A stretch of DNA of 13,357 nucleotides from Clostridia bacterium. GTDB lineage: Bacteria > Bacillota > Clostridia > TANB77 > CAG-508. This document shows positions 6,146-13,357 of this stretch, piece by piece. Position 1 is the first letter of the stretch. Every line of letters begins with the position of its first letter. A model generated the notes under the pieces. It did no database searches. It was not told the origin of the DNA and saw only the letters and a program-made list of their open reading frames with translations. A program made the translations under genes and the position numbers. The DNA lies in the NCBI GenBank assembly GCA_900758165.1, contig CAAEQN010000043.1:1-13357 (forward strand). Reading direction: 5' to 3'.

Positions 6146-9100
6146 TTGAAAAAAACTAATTATAAATATTTAAATATAAAAGGTGCAGTGTTAGATAACT
6201 ATCAATTAGAACAATATATGGAAAAGATTGCAACAAGCCATGATGTGGAATTAACATCTAATATTGCAACATACCCAATTCCAAGATTAAAAGATAATTA
6301 TAGGTTTATAGAAAAAACTTATGATTTATTAAATAAACATATAAAAATGGGAATAAACCTATATCCAGCAGGGGAATGGTTATTAGATAACTTTTATATA
6401 ATAGAAGAAACATTTAAAACTGTATGTAAAGAAATGACAATTACAAAATATAAAAAACTACCAGGAATAACAACAGGTATGTACAAAGGTTTTAGCAGAA
6501 TATATGTAGTAGCATCGGAAATAGTTGCATATACAGATAATAAAATAAATGATGAAATTTTAAGTATGGCAATATCTGCGTACCAAAGAAGAAAAACTCT
6601 TGCTATGGAGGAAATATGGAATCTTTGGATTTTTTTAGAGATAGCTATTATAGAAAATATAAGAAATATATGCGAAAAGATATATTCTTCACAGGTACAA
6701 AAATATAAAGTAGAAAGTATTATAGAAAGATTAGTTGAGAAAAAAGAGGCAAATACTCAAGTTTTTAAACCAATTAAAGATGAATATAAAGAGAATGTTT
6801 CATATAAAGAAATGAAATATCCTTTTATTGAATATATGTCATATAAGTTGAAGAGCACAGGAAGAAAGGGATTACCATATTTAGAAATATTAGAAGAACA
6901 AGTAAATAAAATGGGAATGACAATTTCTGAAGTTATAACAAAAGAACACTATGATATTGCAGCATCTAAGGTTTCTATGGGAAATAGTATTATTAGTATA
7001 AAAGAAATATTAAGAGTAAATTTTTTAGATTTATTTGAAAATATAAATGGGGTAGAAGAAATATTAAAAAAAGATCCTGCAAATGTATATAGTAAAATGG
7101 ATTATAAAACAAAAGAAGATTATAGAAATAAAATAAAACAAATATCAGAGAAAACTAAGATATCCGAAATATATATTGCAAATAAAATATTAGAAATGTC
7201 AAGAACATATCAATGGAAAAATAGAAAAAAGACACATATAGGCTATTATTTAATAGATGATGGAAAAGCAGAATTACTAAAAGAATTAGGCATAAAAAAT
7301 ACAAAAATTATATCAAAAGAACAAAAAGCAAAAAGATATATTTTTAGTATAAATCTAATCTCTATATTACTTACAATACTATTTGTTATAAGGTTTAACT
7401 ATATAAGCAAAAATGTAGTAATTTCAATAGCTTCTGGAATTATACTATATGTACCTATTTCTCAAATGTTTATGCAAGTGCTAAACTATATTTTAAGTAA
7501 AAAGGTAAAACCTAAATTAATGCCAAAATTAGATTTTAGTAAAGGCATTCCAGAAAAATATTCTACATTTATTGTAATACCAACAATTATAAATTCAAAA
7601 GATAAAGTGAAAGAACTGTTTGAAAAATTAGAAGTATATTATTTAGCAAACAAAAGTGAAAATATATATTTTGCTTTGCTAGGGGATTGTACATCTAGCA
7701 AGAACGAAAAAGAGAGCTTTGACGAAGAAATAATAAAAACAGGATTAGAAGAAGCAGAAAGATTAAACAAAAAATATAAAACTTTAATAGAAGAAAATGA
7801 TAAATTCTATTTTTTGTATAGAAACAGAGTTTGGAATGCAGGGGAAAAGAGTTTTTTAGGCTGGGAAAGAAAAAGAGGCTTATTATGCCAGTTTAACGAT
7901 TTTATAGTAAATGGGGTAAATTTTTTTAGAGTAAACACAATAGCAAATGAAGAGAAAGATATTTGCAATAAAATTAAATATGTAATAACACTAGATTCTG
8001 ATACTAATCTTGTTTTAGATTCTGCACAAGAACTAATAGGTGCAATGGCACATATTTTGAATAGACCTGTTTTAGCAAAAGAAAAAAATATTGTAGAACA
8101 AGGACATGCAATAATTCAACCGCGAATTGGAATTGATTTAGAAGCAAGTAGAAAAAATCTATTTACTAAAATTTATGCAGGACTTCGGAGGAACAGATTT
8201 ATATACAAATGCTGTATCAGATATCTATTATGATAATTTTGATGAAGGGATTTTTACAGGTAAAGGGATATATGACGTAGAAATTTTTCATAAAGTATTA
8301 TGTGAGGAAATACCAGAAAATACAGTATTAAGCCATGACTTACTAGAGGGAAATTATTTAAGATGTGGACTTGCAACAGATATTGTATTACTAGATGATT
8401 ATCCAAGTAAATATATAAGTTATATTACCAGATTAAGCAGATGGATACGTGGAGACTGGCAAATAAAGATGTGGCTTAATAAACAAATTACAATAAAAAA
8501 TGGAACCAGAAAATTAAACCCATTAAATAAATTATCTAGATTTAAAATATTGGATAATTTAAAAAGAAGTATAATGCCAGTTACTGCATTTATTGGGATA
8601 ATTTTTTCTGTAATTTTAAAAATGTCAACAAGTGTAAAAATATGGCCAATAGTTACAATTTCTTTATTAGGAATAACTTTTTCAAGTGTAATTGATATAT
8701 TAAATTATATAATTTTTAAAAAGAATGTAGATTCTAACTATATTTCTGCACACAAAAATATAATACCAGTTATAGGAGCCTTAAAGGCAAGTGTATTAAG
8801 AGGAATATTAGAAATAAGTTTTCTACCTAATAAAGCTATAATAACATTGAATTCAATAATAAAAACAATATATAGGACAAAAGTTAGCAAAGAACATTTA
8901 TTAGAATGGCTAACAGCAGAAGAAGCAGAAAAACAAGCAAAAACGGACATTGTATCATATTATAAATTCATGTGGGCAAATGCTTTGTTTGGAATTTTAA
9001 CTTTACTAATTGGTATATTTACAAAGCAAATATTTGAAGTAATACTTGGTGTTATATGGCTTTTTGGACCTATTGAAGCATATTATTTAAGCAAAGATGC

Positions 9101-12100
9101 AAATAAGATTGAAGCGGTAGAGAAAATATCAAAGCAAGATAAAGATTATCTTTTAGAAACAGGTGAAAAAATTTGGAATTTCTTTGATGATACAATGAAT
9201 GAAGAAAATAATTTTTTACCTCCAGATAATTATCAGGAAGACAGAAAAGAAGTAATAGCAAAAAGAACATCTCCAACCAATATAGGGCTTCGGTATGCTT
9301 GCGATTGTATCTGCTTATGACTTGAAATATATAGAGTTAGAAGATGCTATAGAAAGAATAAGTAAAACATTAGAAACAATACAAAAATTGCAAAAATGGA
9401 ATGGACATTTATACAATTGGTATAATACACAAACTTTAGAACCATTAAATCCAAGATATGTTTCAACAGTAGATAATGGTAATTTTATTGGGTATTTATA
9501 TACTGTAAAACAATTTTTAACAAATACTGAAAAAAATCTAAAAGTAAGTGTTCCTAACACATCTGGATATATAGAAAATATTAATCAAATGATACAAATT
9601 ATAGATAGCATTATACAAAGTACAGATTTTTCTGTGTTATATAACCCTAAAAAACGACTATTTTCAATAGGATTTAATATAGAAGAAAATAAATTAACAA
9701 ATTCGTATTATGATTTGCTAGCTTCAGAAGCAAGACAAGCTAGTTTAGTTGCGATAGCTAAAAAAGATATACCATCAAAACATTGGAATAGCTTAAGTAG
9801 AACAATAACAAGCTTAAAAAAATATAAAGGACTTGTATCATGGTCTGGAACAGCATTTGAATATTTAATGCCAAATATAAATATAGAACAATATGAGGGC
9901 AGTTTGCTAGACGAGGCATGTAGGTTTTTAATAATGAGTCAAATGGAATATGCAAAAAAATTAGGAATACCATGGGGCGTTTCAGAAGCGGCTTTTAATT
10001 TAAGAGACTTAAATAATAATTATCAATACAAAGCATTTGGAATACCATGGTTAGGACTAAAAAGAGGTCTAGAAGATGATATGGTAGTGTCACCATATTC
10101 TGTATTTTTAAGTTTAAATTATGTACCAAAACAGGGAATAGAAAACTTAAGATTATTAGAAAGTGAAGGCATGAATAGTAAATATGGCTTTTATGAATCA
10201 ATAGATTATACACTTTCTAGACTAAAATATGGCAAGAAATATGAAACAGTAAAAACATATATGGCACATCATCAGGGATTAAGTCTTTTATCAATTAATA
10301 ATTTAATAAATAAAAATATACTAGTAAAAAGGTTTATGAAAAATCCAGAGATTGAAGGAATTAAAATATTATTGCAAGAAAGGATGCCAGAAAAGGCAAT
10401 AATTACAAAAGAGAAAAAAGAAAAAATAGAAAAATTAAAACCAAAAGATTACGAAAACTATACAGAAAAAACATATAGCAAAATAAATTATGAATTGAAT
10501 GAAGCAAATACAATATCAAATGGAAATTATACAATATGCACAAAATCAAATGGAGAAGGGTTTAGTAAATATAAAGGAATTCTAATAAACAGATTTAAAG
10601 AAACAGCAGATAAAAAACAAGGAATAATTTTTTATATAAAAAATGTATCAAACAAACGAATATGGACAAACATTCCAATAGATAAAAGGCAAGACAAGCT
10701 CAAGGTTTCTTTTACACCATCTGAAACTAAATTTACAAGAACAGATGGAAACATAGAAACAAAAACAAAAATAATTGCTTGTGCAAATGATCCGGTAGAA
10801 ATAAGAAGGCTTGAATTAAAAAACAATGGAAATATGGAAGAAACGCTAGAGATAACTAACTATTTTGAACCTGTTTTATCAAAGCCTGAACAAGATTATG
10901 CTCATCAGGCATTTAATAATTTATTTATAACATTTGAAAACTTAGAAAAAGACAACATTCTAGTAAAAAGAAAGAAAAGAGGAGTAAATGATAAAGATAT
11001 ATATTTAGCGGTGAATTTATATACAGAACACGAAACAGTTGGAGATTTTGAGTACGAAATAAACCAAGAAAAATTTTTGGGTAAAAGAAACACACTTATT
11101 CCAGAATTAGTAGAAGATTCGAAACCATATACTAAAACAATGGGATTAGTTACAGAACCATGTTTAGCAACTAAAAGAACTATTAAAATAAAACCATCTG
11201 AGACAATAATAATTGACTTGATTTTAAGTATAGCAAATAATAAAGAAGAGGCAATATCAGCATTAGAAAAGTATAAAAATGAAAAAATAATAACAAAGGC
11301 CTTTGAAGTGTCACGAGCAAAAGTAGAAGCAGAAAATATATATTTAGGACTAAAAGGAAAAGAAGTAGAAACTTATCAAAAATTACTTTCTTATTTATTA
11401 TTCCATAATCCATTAAGAAAACTGGTTTTAGAAAGATTGCCTAAAAGGATATATTCTCAAAGTAAGTTATGGAAATATGGGATATCAGGAGATTTACCAA
11501 TTCTGCTACTAGAAATAAAGGATATAAACGATATTTATGTAGTAAAAGAATGCCTAAAGGCGTATGAGTTTTTTAAAAACAAAGATATAAAAATAGATTT
11601 AGTAATAATAAACGAGGAACCGAACTCTTATGATTCATATTTAAAATATGAAATAGAAGATGCAATAATAAATAAGCAATTGGCATATTTAAAAAACATT
11701 TTTGGTGGAATATTTACAATATGCAAAAACGAAATAGATTTAGAAGATATTGATTTACTAAAATTTAAAGCATCGGTATTTTTAAAAGCTGAATCAGGTA
11801 GCCTAGAAACAGCAATAACAGATTTGGAAGAAGAGTATTTAAAAACAATTAAAAATATAGGAATAGAAGAAAATGAACCAACAGTAGAAACAGAAAAAGA
11901 AGAAGAACTAGAAGAAAATATGGAGGAATTAAAATACTATAACGAATATGGTGGATTTAGTGAAGATGGTTTGGAATACAAAATAAAAATTGGAAAAGAC
12001 AATAAACTTCCAACTGCATGGAGTATGATACTTGCAAATCCTAAGTTTGGTACTTTGGTAACTCAAAACATAGGAGGATTTACATGGCATAAAAACAGTA

Positions 12101-13357
12101 GATTAAACAGATTATCTGCATGGAATAATGAGCCTGTGCTAGATATACCTTCTGAAATTATATATCTAAAAGATAAAGAAAATGGCAAAAAATGGTCACT
12201 TTCAAATAATTTAAATGATATACAAACAAATTCGTATATAACTTATGGTTTAGGATTTGTAAACTTTAAGAATATATATAATGGAATATATCAAGAGCTA
12301 AATATTTTTGTCCCAAAAGAAGACACAGTAAAAATAAATATTTTAAACCTTAAAAACTTGCATGCTAAAAAGAGAAAACTAAAATTATTATATTATATTA
12401 AAGATGTGCTTGGAGAAGATGAAATAAAAACAAACGGAAACATACAACTAGTAAAAGAAGCAAATGTAATTTTTGCAAATAATTTATATAAGGATAGTTT
12501 TAAAAGATGTATTCCATATATTACAACCAGTGAAAATATAAGAAGCTATACAGGAGATAAAAAATCATTTATAGGAAATCAAAGTATAAAAAATCCAATT
12601 GCACTAGATTTGGTTTCATTAGACAATAGTTCTGGATTGGGACAAAATTCTTGTATTGCAATAGAATTGGAAGTTGAATTAGAAGGATATGAAAGCAAAG
12701 AAATTAGTATAGTATTTGGAGAAGAAGAGAGTAAACTAGATGCAAAAAATACTGCATATAAATATTCTAAAATAACAAATTGTACTCAAGAACTAAACAA
12801 AGAAAAAGCCTTTTGGTATGAATTAGTAAGTAGGGTACAAGTAAAAACACCAATAGAATCAATAAATATAATGCTTAATGGATGGGCAACATATCAAACA
12901 ATAGTATCTAGACTATGGTCGAGAACGGGCTATCAGCAATCAGGCGGAGCAATAGGATTTAGAGATCAATTGCAAGACACAATAGGATTAAAATACACAG
13001 ATATAAATTTTATGAAAGAACAAATACTAATTGCATGTAGACATCAGTTTATAGAAGGGGACGTGGAACACTGGTGGCATGATGACATTAATAGAGGAAT
13101 AAGAACCAGATTTTCGGATGACTTATTATGGCTTTGTTATTTGGTATATGAATATATAAATTTTACAGGAGACTATACTATTTTAGAAGAAGAACAACCT
13201 TATGTTATGGGAGAACTTTTACCAGATGGTGTTGACGAAAGATATGATGTGTATTTAGAATCAAAACAAAAAGAAAACGTATATACACATTGCATAAGAG
13301 CAATAGATAGAAGTCTAAACTTTGGAGAACATGGATTGCCTAAAATAGGCTCAGGAG
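6146..13357 (+). CDS. ndvB: Cyclic beta-1,2-glucan synthase-like protein (NdvB/ChvB family), two +1 shifts, 3'-truncated
   Basis: Members of this large membrane family make beta-1,2-glucan from UDP-glucose, trim it and close the ring. A TTG start is chosen because GAGGTGG (6132-6138) lies seven bases upstream; no ATG is nearby. Frame segments are 6146-8185, 8187-9290 and 9292-13357, about 2403 codons, and none has an internal stop. Domains in order are an N-terminal region; a membrane pair near residues 397-450; the glycosyltransferase core with ITLDSDT (Asp617, Asp619), IIQPRIGIDLEA, GGTDLYTNAVSD, VLSHDLLEG and RWIRGDWQ; membrane segments near 809-855 and 940-980; a glycoamylase-like cyclisation domain with SPTNIGLGMLA, PRYVSTVDNGN and IPWGVSEAAFNLRD (about 1035-1470); and a GH94 phosphorylase-type domain with NGWATYQT, GFRDQLQD, EGDVEHWWHDD and HGLPKIG. 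The window ends where the GH94 catalytic Asp motif is expected. The substrate is inferred from the family; other beta-glucans are possible. Confidence 0.88.
8186..8189 (+). other. Putative +1 recoding site CGGA, first in the ndvB-like gene
   Basis: CTT CGG AGG in frame 0 becomes CTT GGA GGA when C8186 is skipped, giving KIYAGLGGTDLYTNAVSD, the conserved glycine pair of the glycosyltransferase core. Frame 0 would end at TGA 8231-8233 after losing this motif. The context is AGGACTTCGG (8179-8188). Confidence 0.75.
9291..9294 (+). other. Putative +1 recoding site CGGT, second in the ndvB-like gene
   Basis: CTT CGG TAT in frame 0 becomes CTT GGT ATG when C9291 is skipped, giving SPTNIGLGMLAIVSAYDL, the conserved entry to the glycoamylase-like domain. 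Frame 0 ends at TGA 9318-9320. The context AGGGCTTCGG (9284-9293) is nearly identical to that of the first site in this gene. Confidence 0.75.

Noticed and set aside
2808..9294. Simple sequencing or assembly error at the four sites
   Set aside because: None of the sites is a homopolymer and all involve an extra C before GG. A motif-specific base-calling artefact cannot be fully excluded without reads, so this is listed as the main refutation test.
2670..9320. glyA, topA and the ndvB-like gene as ordinary frameshifted pseudogenes
   Set aside because: Outside single +1 steps at CGG, all motifs and catalytic residues are intact and the frames are otherwise open. Random decay would give mixed insertions, deletions and stops, not four copies of the same event.
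8175..9320. Independent glycosyltransferase gene starting at an ATG near 8175
   Set aside because: The protein joins seamlessly to the upstream segment after the +1 step, and the putative start lies within a conserved motif without a ribosome binding site.

Overview
This 13.4 kb window is AT-rich bacterial DNA from a low-GC Firmicute, most likely a member of the Clostridia. All genes lie on the + strand. The evidence is codon use dominated by A/T-ending codons and AGA arginine, strong AGGAGG-type ribosome binding sites, a TTG start, Gram-positive style terminators, and close protein matches from memory to clostridial EF-Tu, PlsX, ACP, GlyA and TopA.

Layout. Positions 1-831 hold the 3' two thirds of an EF-Tu gene, closed by a strong terminator. 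Positions 832-1083 are a repeat-rich spacer with two candidate promoters. plsX (1084-2124) and acpP (2317-2565) form a lipid-synthesis pair; acpP has its own promoter and terminator. glyA (2670-3909) has its own promoter. topA (4037-6026) follows a peculiar hairpin leader and ends at a terminator. From 6146 to the right edge runs one very large gene for a cyclic beta-1,2-glucan synthase-like protein (NdvB/ChvB family). It is cut by the window edge after about 2403 codons, just before the expected GH94 catalytic aspartate.

The main discovery candidate concerns decoding. glyA, topA and the ndvB-like gene (twice) each look frameshifted. In all four cases the break is a +1 shift located exactly at an in-frame CGG codon: 2808-2810, 4877-4879, 8186-8188 and 9291-9293. 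Skipping the C and reading the next three bases (GGA, GGA, GGA, GGT) as glycine restores full-length conserved proteins. I looked at every CGG trinucleotide in the window. In roughly 4180 codons there is no CGG in the reading frame other than these four; all other occurrences straddle a codon boundary. Meanwhile CGT and CGA are used normally at conserved arginines. This is what one expects if CGG has lost its arginine tRNA and CGGN is read as a four-base glycine codon, or triggers an obligate +1 frameshift. The genes should therefore be read as intact recoded genes, not as pseudogenes, unless raw reads show an artefact.

Secondary points are a 14-bp hairpin that would carry the topA Shine-Dalgarno sequence over about 65 nt to its start codon, a perfect 15-bp inverted repeat beside an extended -10 element upstream of plsX, a tandem CACTTCG-type repeat, and an unassigned GC-rich patch between plsX and acpP. 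I saw no tRNA, rRNA, CRISPR array, transposase or phage gene.
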